A DNA stretch of 16,853 bases, taken from contig URUZ01000074.1 in NCBI GenBank assembly GCA_900551225.1, positions 1-16,853 of the forward strand. Reading direction: 5' to 3'. Each line of letters begins with the position of its first letter. Within the stretch, counting starts at the first letter, position 1. Under the pieces are notes generated by a model. The model saw only the letters and a program-made list of their open reading frames with translations, made no database searches and was not told where the DNA came from. The stretch comes from an uncultured Clostridium sp. (GTDB taxonomy: Bacteria; Bacillota; Clostridia; Lachnospirales; Lachnospiraceae). Below, one piece after another: positions 1-6,701 of the stretch. The translations under genes were made by a program, and so were the position numbers.

Positions 1-87
1 CTCCTTCAAAAATTGCCATATTCCTACTCTCCTTTTCTTGATTTCAACAAGAAAAGGAGAGTAGGAATATGGCAATTTTTGAAGGAG
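1..87. repeat. Perfect 40-bp inverted repeat at the window edge
   Basis: Bases 1-40 are the exact reverse complement of bases 48-87, separated by a 7-base spacer (41-47, ATTTCAA). The right arm holds the dapA ribosome binding site, the ATG at 69 and the first six codons, so the left arm is an antisense copy of real coding sequence. A perfect 40-bp match that includes coding sequence, placed exactly at the end of the window, is typical of fold-back chimeras at contig ends. A natural hairpin would bury the dapA start site. I therefore trust only the sequence from about 41 onward as genuine upstream DNA. The repeat is certain; the artefact reading is an inference. Confidence 0.95.
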
Positions 88-956
88 CAGGCGTAGCGCT
101 TATTACCCCGTTTAAGGACAATGGAGAGGTAAACTACGAGAAACTGGAAGAGATCGTGGAAGAGCAGATTGCAGGGGGGACAGACGCGATCATTGCCTGC
201 GGCACCACCGGAGAGGCTTCTACCATGACACATGAGGAGCATCTGGAAGTGATCCGCTATGTATGCCAGGTGACGAAGAAGCGGATTCCTGTGATCGCAG
301 GGACCGGCTCCAACTGCACGGACACAGCTGTGTACCTGTCTGCCGAAGCCCAGAGGCACGGAGCCGACGGCACCCTGGTGGTGTCACCCTACTACAACAA
401 GGCCACCCAGAAGGGCCTGATCGCCCATTTCAGCGCCGTGGCAAAGGCTTCCAGCAGAATTCCAATGATCCTGTACAACATCCCGGGCAGAACCGGTGTC
501 ACCATCCAGCCTGAGACCATAGCCACACTCTGTAAGACTGTGGACAACATCGTGGGCGTGAAGGAGGCCAGCGGCAACTTTTCCGCAATCGCCACCCTGA
601 TGAGCCTGGCGGACGGCCAGGTGGACGTTTACTCCGGCAATGACGACCAGATCGTCCCCATGCTCTCCCTGGGAGGCAAGGGCGTGATCTCCGTGCTGAG
701 CAATGTGGCACCGGCCCAGACCCATGAGATCTGCCAGGCTTACTTCGACGGGGATGTGGCCAGAAGCTGCAGGCTGCAGGTTGAGGCAATACCGCTGATC
801 TCTGAGCTGTTTTGCGAAGTGAACCCCATTCCCGTGAAGGCTGCCATGAATATGATGGGCAGAAACGTAGGCCCTCTGCGCCTGCCTCTGACCGAGATGG
901 AGCCTCAGAACCAGGAGAAGCTGAGAGCCGCAATGGCTGCTTACGGCCTTCTGTAA
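69..956 (+). CDS. dapA: 4-hydroxy-tetrahydrodipicolinate synthase
   Basis: Cytoplasmic class I aldolase that condenses pyruvate with L-aspartate-4-semialdehyde. This is the first committed step of the diaminopimelate/lysine pathway, which supplies peptidoglycan precursors. The protein has 295 residues, normal for the family. Visible family motifs are GTTGE at 45-49 (pyruvate-binding threonines), SNCTDTA at 81-87, Y136 in YNIPGRTG (proton relay) and K165 in GVKEASG (the Schiff-base lysine). The start at 69 has AAGGAGA at 54-60 upstream with 8-nt spacing. dapB, the next enzyme of the pathway, follows after 19 nt, so the two are very likely cotranscribed. The promoter is not in the window. The start region lies in the right arm of the terminal palindrome, but the reading frame itself is intact. 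Confidence 0.97.
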   Translation: MAIFEGAGVALITPFKDNGEVNYEKLEEIVEEQIAGGTDAIIACGTTGEASTMTHEEHLEVIRYVCQVTKKRIPVIAGTGSNCTDTAVYLSAEAQRHGADGTLVVSPYYNKATQKGLIAHFSAVAKASSRIPMILYNIPGRTGVTIQPETIATLCKTVDNIVGVKEASGNFSAIATLMSLADGQVDVYSGNDDQIVPMLSLGGKGVISVLSNVAPAQTHEICQAYFDGDVARSCRLQVEAIPLISELFCEVNPIPVKAAMNMMGRNVGPLRLPLTEMEPQNQEKLRAAMAAYGLL

Positions 957-975
957 CAGTGAAAGGATGAAAACA

Positions 976-1734
976 ATGGTTAAAATGATAATGCACGGCT
1001 GCAACGGCGCCATGGGGCGGGTGATCACCGGCCTTGTGCAGGAGGATGGAGCCATAGAGATAGTGGCGGGAATTGACATTTCCGGCGGCCAGGGCCAGGG
1101 ATATCCGGTCTTTACATCCCTGGAGAGCTGTGATGTGGCTGCGGATGTGGTCGTGGATTTTGCCTCGGCCAAGGCAGTGGACGGACTGCTGGATTACTGT
1201 GAGTCCCATCAGCTGCCCCTGGTGCTCTGCACCACCGGCCTGGATGAGCGCCAGCTTAAACGGGTGAAGGAAGCCAGTGCCAGGACAGCCATCCTGCGCT
1301 CCGCCAACATGTCCCTGGGCGTGAACCTGCTGATGAAGCTGGTTAAAAATGCGGCCCAGGTACTGGCTGAGTCGGGTTTTGATATGGAGATTGTGGAGAA
1401 ACACCACAACCGGAAAAAAGACGCGCCCAGCGGTACTGCGCTGGCGCTGGCAGATTCCATCAACGAGGCCATGGACCGGCAGTACCACTACGTCTATGAC
1501 CGCAGCAGTGTGAGCCAGGCCAGGGATTCCAGAGAGATCGGGATCTCGGCTGTCCGGGGCGGCACCATTGTGGGTGAGCACGACGTAATATTCGCCGGCA
1601 CCGACGAGGTGGTTACCTTCAGCCACACCGCGTATTCCAAGGCTATTTTTGCAAAGGGAGCGGTGGCCGCTGCCAAGTTCCTGGCCGGGAAAGGTCCGGG
1701 TCTTTACGACATGGCGGACGTGATAGGCTTGTAG
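976..1734 (+). CDS. dapB: 4-hydroxy-tetrahydrodipicolinate reductase
   Basis: NAD(P)H-dependent enzyme that reduces the DapA product to tetrahydrodipicolinate; tetrameric and cytoplasmic in characterised relatives. From this start it has 252 residues, typical length. The N-terminal Rossmann loop is G8-x-x-G11-x-x-G14 (HGCNGAMG). The family signature EKHHNRKKDAPSGTA starts at 141, with the catalytic His pair 143-144 and the lysine and DAPSGT substrate-binding residues. AVRGGTIVGEHDVIFAG lies near the C terminus. I chose ATG 976 because the AAAGG at 962-966 is 9 nt away; the in-frame ATG at 967 directly abuts that site and would add only three residues. It is downstream of dapA in the same apparent operon. 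No strong terminator is visible after it. Confidence 0.95.
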   Translation: MVKMIMHGCNGAMGRVITGLVQEDGAIEIVAGIDISGGQGQGYPVFTSLESCDVAADVVVDFASAKAVDGLLDYCESHQLPLVLCTTGLDERQLKRVKEASARTAILRSANMSLGVNLLMKLVKNAAQVLAESGFDMEIVEKHHNRKKDAPSGTALALADSINEAMDRQYHYVYDRSSVSQARDSREIGISAVRGGTIVGEHDVIFAGTDEVVTFSHTAYSKAIFAKGAVAAAKFLAGKGPGLYDMADVIGL

Positions 1735-1824
1735 TCATTTTTTAGCAAAAAAGTTATATTTTTCCACCATAATCTATTCTCACTTAGCACATAATAACCG
1801 TAGAAAGCGAAAGGAGAATATATT

Positions 1825-2139
1825 ATGAAAAAAATCAGACCATTTATCTTAATGATGCTGCTTGTTGCTATGGCAGTGTCTGTAACCGCCTGCGGAAGCT
1901 CCAACAACGATGCCACCCAGTCCACCACTGGTTCTACCACCCAGGCCGCAACACAGCAGTCCGGAACAGCTGCAATGGACAACAATGCAGATGAGACTAC
2001 TGGCGGCGGAATTATCGACGGTGTTGTAAACGACATCGAAAAAGGCGCTGACGATGTGAGAGACGGCATGGATAACATGACCGAGACCACAGGCAACGGC
2101 AATAACACAACTACCACCGAAAGTGGTGCAGTCCGCTAA
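1825..2139 (+). CDS. Small Thr/Asn-rich lipoprotein, function unknown
   Basis: A 104-residue protein with a clear lipoprotein signal: KK at 2-3, a hydrophobic stretch at about 7-19, and the lipobox V20-T21-A22-C23, so Cys23 should be lipidated and the mature protein tethered to the outside of the membrane. The mature part is low complexity (Ser, Thr, Gln, Asn, Asp), as in flexible cell-wall-spanning linkers. It is broken by one more ordered stretch at about 60-86 (GGGIIDGVVNDIEKGADDV and following), which could form an amphipathic helix. AAAGGAG at 1810-1816 supports the start. It appears to be its own transcription unit, with a terminator right behind it. I recognise no family and assign no function; small lipoproteins of this type are common in clostridia. 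Confidence 0.85.
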   Translation: MKKIRPFILMMLLVAMAVSVTACGSSNNDATQSTTGSTTQAATQQSGTAAMDNNADETTGGGIIDGVVNDIEKGADDVRDGMDNMTETTGNGNNTTTTESGAVR

Positions 2140-2150
2140 TATTTACAGGG

Positions 2151-2203
2151 GAAAATGAACCTTAGCTCAGCCGCATGCCGGGCCGGGGTTCATTTTTTTC
2201 TTG
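2151..2203 (+). terminator. Intrinsic terminator after the lipoprotein gene
   Basis: AAAATGAACC at 2152-2161 pairs perfectly with GGTTCATTTT at 2187-2196 around a GC-rich 25-base loop, and a run of seven T spans 2193-2199. It lies 12 nt after the lipoprotein stop. The loop is long, so efficiency is uncertain, but the A-tract/stem/T-tract layout is classic. Confidence 0.75.
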
Positions 2204-2229
2204 TGCTGTCCCCCGGTATGGATTATAAT
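2201..2229 (+). promoter_or_regulatory. Probable sigma-A promoter for the 2281 gene
   Basis: Perfect -10 TATAAT at 2224-2229 with TTGTGC at 2201-2206 as a partial -35, spacer exactly 17 nt. The -35 falls in the tail of the preceding terminator. Transcription would begin near 2236, which excludes the in-frame ATGs at 2155 and 2218 as starts and favours ATG 2281. Confidence 0.6.
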
Positions 2230-2280
2230 GAAGGATGTGACGGGCCAAGCAGCAAGACAGGCGCCCGGGAGGTGCGGACG

Positions 2281-2616
2281 ATGTACGGAACCGGAATTCT
2301 ATATGGAATTGAGCGCAGGAGATGGCGCAGCCAGGCTGTGAGAACGGCCAGGCTCCGCATACATAGACCAGGAACCAGAGGCAGGCTCAGGCTGCTGTTT
2401 AAGCTGTGCCTGGCTGCAGCCCTGACGGCGGAGGCGGCATGGCTCTGCGGCCAGGCGGTGAGCGCCCGCCGGTTCATGCAGATCGAAGAGAGGCAGGCGC
2501 CCGCCGCGGAACAGGGCAGCGCGGGCAGCGGAATCCGTCTCCGGCTGGACGATGGTGAGATCAGCCTGTTTAAGGTGGAGGAATACAGCCTGCCGGCGGG
2601 CACAACTCTGTACTAG
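2281..2616 (+). CDS. Short Arg-rich single-pass membrane protein, unknown
   Basis: A 111-residue protein that I do not recognise. GGGAGGTG at 2267-2274, 6 nt before ATG 2281, and a promoter just upstream set the start; the frame is open further upstream, but that part overlaps the terminator and promoter. Residues 1-37 hold 11 arginines and no long hydrophobic run. Residues 38-60 form one likely membrane segment (LLFKLCLAAALTAEAAWLCG), with one glutamate inside. The remaining 50 residues are polar and end in a Leu/Val-containing stretch. By the positive-inside rule the basic N terminus should be cytoplasmic and the tail external. The N terminus could instead bind nucleic acid or acidic lipid, but nothing in the sequence proves it. 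It sits alone between the lipoprotein gene and purC. Confidence 0.6.
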   Translation: MYGTGILYGIERRRWRSQAVRTARLRIHRPGTRGRLRLLFKLCLAAALTAEAAWLCGQAVSARRFMQIEERQAPAAEQGSAGSGIRLRLDDGEISLFKVEEYSLPAGTTLY

Positions 2617-2667
2617 TGATTAGCTTTCATGTATGCAACTCATTAGGAATTTTAATGATTGTTCTTC

Positions 2668-2696
2668 TTGTATTCAAACTTGGATTGTATTATAAT
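2668..2696 (+). promoter_or_regulatory. Probable sigma-A promoter for purC-purB
   Basis: Perfect -10 TATAAT at 2691-2696 and TTGTAT at 2668-2673, spacer 17 nt. The gap 2617-2772 is AT-rich, unlike the genes on either side. The leader would be about 70 nt, and I see no purine (G-box) riboswitch core or PurR-box-like sequence in it. Confidence 0.65.
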
Positions 2697-2772
2697 TTCT
2701 ACTGAAAAGAGCTTGTTTTATATCAACAACTTATAAATCCAATGAATAAAAGAAAAGGACAGGTGGATACCC

Positions 2773-3480
2773 ATGGAAAAGAAAGACATGCTTTATGAAG
2801 GAAAAGCCAAGAAGGTTTACACAACTGAGGATCCGGACGTATTAATCGTTTCATATAAGGATGATGCCACGGCATTTAACGGACTGAAGAAGGGAACCAT
2901 TGTAGGCAAGGGCGCAATCAATAACCGCATGACGAACTTTATCTTCAAAAAGCTGGAAGAGCAGGGCGTTCCCACCCACCTGGTTGAGGAGTTAAATGAC
3001 CGTGAGACCGCTGTGAAGAAGGTTGAGATCGTTCCCCTGGAAGTGATTGTCCGCAACTTCTCCGCAGGCAGTTTTGCCAAGAAGATGGGGATGGAAGAAG
3101 GCATTAAGTTCAAATGCCCCACCCTGGAATTCAGCTACAAGAATGATGACCTGGGCGATCCCTTCATCAACAGCTACTACGCGCTGGCTCTGGAGCTGGC
3201 TACCCAGGAGGAGATTGACGCCATCACAAAGTACACCTTTAAGGTCAATGAAGTGCTGCAGCAGTATTTTGACGCGCTGAACATTGACCTCATTGACTTT
3301 AAGATCGAGTTTGGCCGTTATCACGGACAGATCATTCTGGCCGATGAGATTTCCCCGGATACCTGCCGCCTCTGGGACAAGGATACCCATGAGAAGCTGG
3401 ACAAAGACCGTTTCAGAAGAGATCTGGGCGGAGTGGAGGATGCTTACGAGGAAGTATTCAGAAGGCTTGGAATTCAGTAA
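2773..3480 (+). CDS. purC: SAICAR synthetase
   Basis: Phosphoribosylaminoimidazole-succinocarboxamide synthase: joins aspartate to CAIR with ATP hydrolysis in de novo purine synthesis; cytoplasmic. At 235 residues it is the usual single-domain bacterial length. YEGKAKKVY at 8-16 is the ATP-binding loop. The first family signature, ending VIVRNFSAGS, runs 88-100, and the second, LIDFKIEFG, lies at 173-181. LADEISPDTCRLWD at 189-202 is also characteristic. AGGTGG at 2761-2766, 6 nt from the ATG, supports the start. purB follows after 34 nt. PurB cleaves the PurC product, so the pair carries out two consecutive steps from one transcript. Confidence 0.97.
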   Translation: MEKKDMLYEGKAKKVYTTEDPDVLIVSYKDDATAFNGLKKGTIVGKGAINNRMTNFIFKKLEEQGVPTHLVEELNDRETAVKKVEIVPLEVIVRNFSAGSFAKKMGMEEGIKFKCPTLEFSYKNDDLGDPFINSYYALALELATQEEIDAITKYTFKVNEVLQQYFDALNIDLIDFKIEFGRYHGQIILADEISPDTCRLWDKDTHEKLDKDRFRRDLGGVEDAYEEVFRRLGIQ

Positions 3481-3514
3481 AATACAACGTTAGCAGCAGA
3501 GAGGACAGAGATTA

Positions 3515-4951
3515 ATGAGTGATTATGACAGATATGTAAGCCCGCTTTCAGAGCGCTATGCCAGCAGGGAGATGCAGTACATCTTTTCTCCGGATAAGAA
3601 GTTTAAGACATGGAGAAAGCTGTGGATCGCCCTGGCTGAGACAGAGAATGAGCTGGGACTGAACATCACCAGAGAGCAGATCGAGGAGCTGAAGGCCCAC
3701 GCCGGGGACATCAACTACGATGTGGCGGTTGCGCGCGAGAAAGAGGTGCGCCACGATGTGATGAGCCATGTGTACGCATACGGCGTACAGTGTCCCAGCG
3801 CCAAGGGCATCATCCACCTGGGAGCCACCTCCTGTTATGTGGGAGACAACACGGATATCATTGTCATGACCGAGGCTCTGCTGCTGGTGAGAAGAAAACT
3901 GATCAATGTGATAGCAGAACTGGCCAGGTTCGCCGATGAGTACAAGAACCAGCCCACCCTGGCCTTCACCCACTTCCAGCCGGCCCAGCCCACCACTGTG
4001 GGCAAGCGGGCTACCCTGTGGATGATGGAGCTGAAGCTGGATCTGGACGACCTGGACTACCTGATCGGCTCCATGCGCCTGCTTGGCTCTAAAGGCACCA
4101 CCGGCACCCAGGCCAGCTTTCTGGAACTGTTTGACGGGGATCATGAGAAATGCCGCCAGTTGGACCAGAAGATTGCTAAGAAGATGGGATTCCCGGGCTG
4201 TTATCCTGTATCCGGACAGACCTATTCCAGAAAAGTGGACAGCCGGGTGCTCAGCGTGCTGGCCGGTATCGCCCAGAGTGCCCACAAGTTCTCCAACGAC
4301 GTGCGCCTGCTCCAGCATTTGAAGGAGGTGGAAGAGCCTTTTGAGAAGAAGCAGATCGGCTCCTCAGCCATGGCGTATAAGCGCAACCCCATGCGCAGCG
4401 AGCGCATCGCATCCCTGGCAAATTATGTGATGAGCGATATGATGAACCCCATGCTGGTGGCTTCCACCCAGTGGTTCGAGCGCACTTTGGACGACTCCGC
4501 CAACAAGCGCCTGTCCGTGCCGGAGGGCTTCCTGGCCGTGGACGGCATCCTGGACCTGTATTTAAACGTGGTGGATGGTCTGGTAGTCTATCCCAAGGTG
4601 ATTGAGAAGCACATGATGGCCGAGCTGCCCTTTATGGCCACTGAGAATATTATGATGGACGCAGTGAAGGCAGGCGGAGACCGCCAGGAGCTCCATGAGA
4701 GAATCCGGGAGCTGTCCATGGAGGCCGGAAGGAATGTGAAGGAGCAGGGTCTGGACAACAACCTGCTGGAGCTGATTGCCGCAGATACTGCGTTCGGCCT
4801 GTCCCTGGAGGAGCTTAAGGAGACCATGGACCCCGCCAGGTACGTGGGCCGCGCCCCGCGCCAGGTGGAGGAATTCCTGGACGAGGTGATCCGTCCAATG
4901 CTGGAGGAGAACAAGGAGCTGCTGGGAATGACCGCCCAGATCAACGTATAA
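3515..4951 (+). CDS. purB: Adenylosuccinate lyase
   Basis: Homotetrameric lyase of the fumarase/aspartase superfamily. It releases fumarate from SAICAR (to AICAR) and from adenylosuccinate (to AMP), so it acts twice in purine synthesis. It has 478 residues, normal for the clostridial type. The active-site regions are present: HLGATS at 101-106, THFQPAQPTTVGKR at 152-165 with the catalytic His, TTGTQASFLELFDGD at 195-209, and the fumarate-lyase signature GSSAMAYKRNP at 282-292 on the flexible loop carrying the catalytic Ser. GAGAGGAC upstream serves as ribosome binding site. It is the last gene of the purC-purB unit and ends in a hairpin. purA, which makes its second substrate, lies about 3.3 kb downstream in a separate unit. 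Confidence 0.97.
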   Translation: MSDYDRYVSPLSERYASREMQYIFSPDKKFKTWRKLWIALAETENELGLNITREQIEELKAHAGDINYDVAVAREKEVRHDVMSHVYAYGVQCPSAKGIIHLGATSCYVGDNTDIIVMTEALLLVRRKLINVIAELARFADEYKNQPTLAFTHFQPAQPTTVGKRATLWMMELKLDLDDLDYLIGSMRLLGSKGTTGTQASFLELFDGDHEKCRQLDQKIAKKMGFPGCYPVSGQTYSRKVDSRVLSVLAGIAQSAHKFSNDVRLLQHLKEVEEPFEKKQIGSSAMAYKRNPMRSERIASLANYVMSDMMNPMLVASTQWFERTLDDSANKRLSVPEGFLAVDGILDLYLNVVDGLVVYPKVIEKHMMAELPFMATENIMMDAVKAGGDRQELHERIRELSMEAGRNVKEQGLDNNLLELIAADTAFGLSLEELKETMDPARYVGRAPRQVEEFLDEVIRPMLEENKELLGMTAQINV

Positions 4952-4972
4952 TTCCACATAGGATATGAGCTT

Positions 4973-5004
4973 AAAGGCGCCCTGCTTTGACGGAGCGCCT
5001 TTCC
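4973..5004 (+). terminator. Likely terminator after purB
   Basis: AAAGGCGC at 4973-4980 pairs perfectly with GCGCCTTT at 4995-5002 around a 14-base loop. There is no long T-run beyond the stem, so termination may be partial. The loop and right arm overlap the next promoter. Confidence 0.55.
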
Positions 5005-5015
5005 TGTGATATGAT
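4987..5015 (+). promoter_or_regulatory. Strong sigma-A promoter for the 5048-8072 unit
   Basis: -35 TTGACG at 4987-4992 (5 of 6) and -10 TATGAT at 5010-5015 (5 of 6), spacer 17 nt, with an extended -10 TG at 5007-5008. The -35 lies inside the loop of the purB terminator hairpin, and that hairpin's right arm is the promoter spacer. It probably drives the membrane-protein, LysR and MATE genes together. Confidence 0.75.
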
Positions 5016-5047
5016 GTTGTTAATACGGGAAGGGGGAGACGTCAGGT

Positions 5048-5779
5048 ATGGGGAAGAAAAGGGCAGAGTGGATTCTGGCCGCGGCACTGCTGCTTGCAGT
5101 GAATGTTCTGATGCTGCCGTCCAGGGCCGTGGAGCGGCTGGAGTGGGGTGAGTTCGTGATACGGGGGGTGGAGACCGCTGTGTTTCTGAGCATGCTGGCT
5201 GTGGCAGTCAGAGGGGTGAAGGGTATGGACTGGCGGATCTGGCTGGGGACAGCGGCCCTGTCTGCTGTGGGAATGCCTCTGGAGCTGCTGGCATGGCACT
5301 TCTGGAGCGGATTCATACCGGCCGGATTCTTAAGGTCAGCCACAGCTTCAGCCATTATTACAACGGGGGAATTGATGACCTGCTTTTTAATGATGGCGGC
5401 CATGTCCCTGTTTCTTCACAGGAGATATCTGCGGAACAGGAGGACACGCCGGCGGACATTTGGCCGGATGGAATTATGGTTATGCCCGGTGCTTATGATT
5501 GCCATTCTGACAGCCGCAGTGCTGGCACAATGGTATCAGGTGGTTTACTATTATAAGATACAACAGCAGTTTATGGAACAGTTACAGGGTGGAGATCCCC
5601 TCGCCGTTTTGGGTGCCATGCTGGGCGCGTCCTCATCACCCGGGGCTGCCTGGGCGGATCAGGTATACCGGGCCTGCCGTCTGCTTCTGAAGGCCCTCTG
5701 CATCTGGATTATGGCCTGCGGCGTGCTGGGATTCGCGGAAATGGCGGAGCAGAAACAGGGAGATTTATATGACCATTAA
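5048..5779 (+). CDS. Six-TM membrane protein, function unknown
   Basis: A 243-residue integral membrane protein that I cannot assign to a family. Likely membrane segments lie at about 7-24, 36-54, 64-86, 99-122, 143-168 and 209-231. Between the fourth and fifth is a short, very basic loop at 125-140 (RRYLRNRRTRRRTFGR), expected to be cytoplasmic. A larger polar loop at about 169-208 separates the last two, which would place it outside. The start is supported by AAGGGGGAG at 5030-5038. The end overlaps the LysR start by 11 nt, implying translational coupling and a shared role. Because a LysR regulator and a MATE exporter follow, it may assist sensing or transport, but this is inference from position only. 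Confidence 0.85.
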   Translation: MGKKRAEWILAAALLLAVNVLMLPSRAVERLEWGEFVIRGVETAVFLSMLAVAVRGVKGMDWRIWLGTAALSAVGMPLELLAWHFWSGFIPAGFLRSATASAIITTGELMTCFLMMAAMSLFLHRRYLRNRRTRRRTFGRMELWLCPVLMIAILTAAVLAQWYQVVYYYKIQQQFMEQLQGGDPLAVLGAMLGASSSPGAAWADQVYRACRLLLKALCIWIMACGVLGFAEMAEQKQGDLYDH

Positions 5780-6662
5780 CTTTGAGTATTACAAGGTTTT
5801 TTATTATGTCAGCAAACACGGCAGCCTGACGGCCGCGGCCAGGGAGCTGTGCATCTCCCAGCCAGCGGTGAGCCAGGCGGTGCGCCAGATGGAGAAGGAG
5901 GCCGGTACCCGGCTCTTTTCACGCACCTCCAAAGGCGTGCAGCTGACCAGAGAGGGAGAACTGTTGTACCACTACGTAAAAAACGGGGTGGAATCCCTGT
6001 TGGAAGGGCAGCGGATGCTGGACCGGATGCTGGGCATGGACATGGGTGAGGTCCGCATCGGAGCCAGCGACATGACGCTGCAGTTCTTCCTGCTTCCTTT
6101 TCTGGAACAGTTTCACCAGGAGTTTCCCAAAATCAAAGTGAATGTGTCCAACGCCCCCACGCCTGAGACCATCAGAAGCCTGGAGGAGGGCCGCATCGAT
6201 TTCGGTGTGGTCAGCACCCCTTTTGAGGCCGGCAGGGGAGTGCAGCAGGTTCCGGTAAGTTCTATCCGCAATGTATTCATAGCGGGCAGCCAGTTTGAGC
6301 ATCTGAAGGGGAAGGTGCTGGAGTATCCGGTCCTCACGGGCCTGCCCTGCATCTTCCTGGAGAAGAATACCAGCACCAGAACCTTTATGGACAGGTTCCT
6401 GGCAGAACACGAGATCCTGCTGACGCCGGAGTTTGAGCTGGCTATCAGCGACATGGTGGTCCAGTTTGCCAAGCGGAATATGGGCGTGGGCTGTGTCATG
6501 GAGGGATTCGCCAGGGAAGCCCTTGAACGGGGCGAGGTGTTTGAGTTGAAATTCCGGGAGGAGATGCCAGCGCGCCGCCTGTGCGTGGTGACGGGGGATG
6601 AGAATCTGATCTCACTGGCAGGGAGGAGCCTGCTGAAGATGATTACAGAGCAGCCGCTCTGA
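5769..6662 (+). CDS. LysR-family transcriptional regulator
   Basis: A 297-residue regulator of typical LysR length. The N-terminal winged helix-turn-helix covers about 4-63, with the conserved pattern GSLTAAARELCISQPAVSQAVRQMEKEAG (18-46) and LFSRTSKGVQLTREG (49-63). The effector-binding periplasmic-binding-like domain runs from about 92 to 292; it starts GEVRIGASDMTLQFFLLPFL, and IDFGVVSTPF is the usual mid-domain strand. GGGAG just upstream is the ribosome site, within the preceding gene. LysR proteins usually act as tetramers, bind near adjacent promoters and respond to a small molecule. Here the gene points the same way as its neighbours rather than divergently, so autoregulation of the promoter at 4987-5015 and control of the MATE gene are plausible. 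The ligand is unknown. Confidence 0.95.
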   Translation: MTINFEYYKVFYYVSKHGSLTAAARELCISQPAVSQAVRQMEKEAGTRLFSRTSKGVQLTREGELLYHYVKNGVESLLEGQRMLDRMLGMDMGEVRIGASDMTLQFFLLPFLEQFHQEFPKIKVNVSNAPTPETIRSLEEGRIDFGVVSTPFEAGRGVQQVPVSSIRNVFIAGSQFEHLKGKVLEYPVLTGLPCIFLEKNTSTRTFMDRFLAEHEILLTPEFELAISDMVVQFAKRNMGVGCVMEGFAREALERGEVFELKFREEMPARRLCVVTGDENLISLAGRSLLKMITEQPL

Positions 6663-6701
6663 GCGGACTGAAATAAGGGAAGGTACAAAGGAGAACAGAA
6701 A

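Noticed and set aside
24..359. Minus-strand reading frame of 111 codons beginning in the terminal palindrome
   Set aside because: It is antisense to dapA and its edge depends on the probable fold-back sequence; no ribosome site or family match.
384..1626. Large minus-strand frames across dapA/dapB (262 and 375 codons)
   Set aside because: They are antisense to two clearly identified enzymes and resemble no protein family.
1740..1752. AT-rich inverted repeat (TTTTT-AGC-AAAAA type) after dapB as a terminator
   Set aside because: The stem is only A-T pairs with a tiny loop, too weak to call.
2155..2280. Upstream extension of the 2281 gene to ATG 2155 or 2218
   Set aside because: The extension covers a terminator and the -10 box of the promoter, so it would not be on the expected transcript.
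2697..2772. Possible purine riboswitch in the purC leader
   Set aside because: The leader is short and AT-rich, and I cannot find the conserved purine aptamer core or a following terminator stem.
3548..4318. 256-codon minus-strand frame opposite purB
   Set aside because: It lies fully within purB, whose conserved motifs account for the sequence; no independent start signal or family features.
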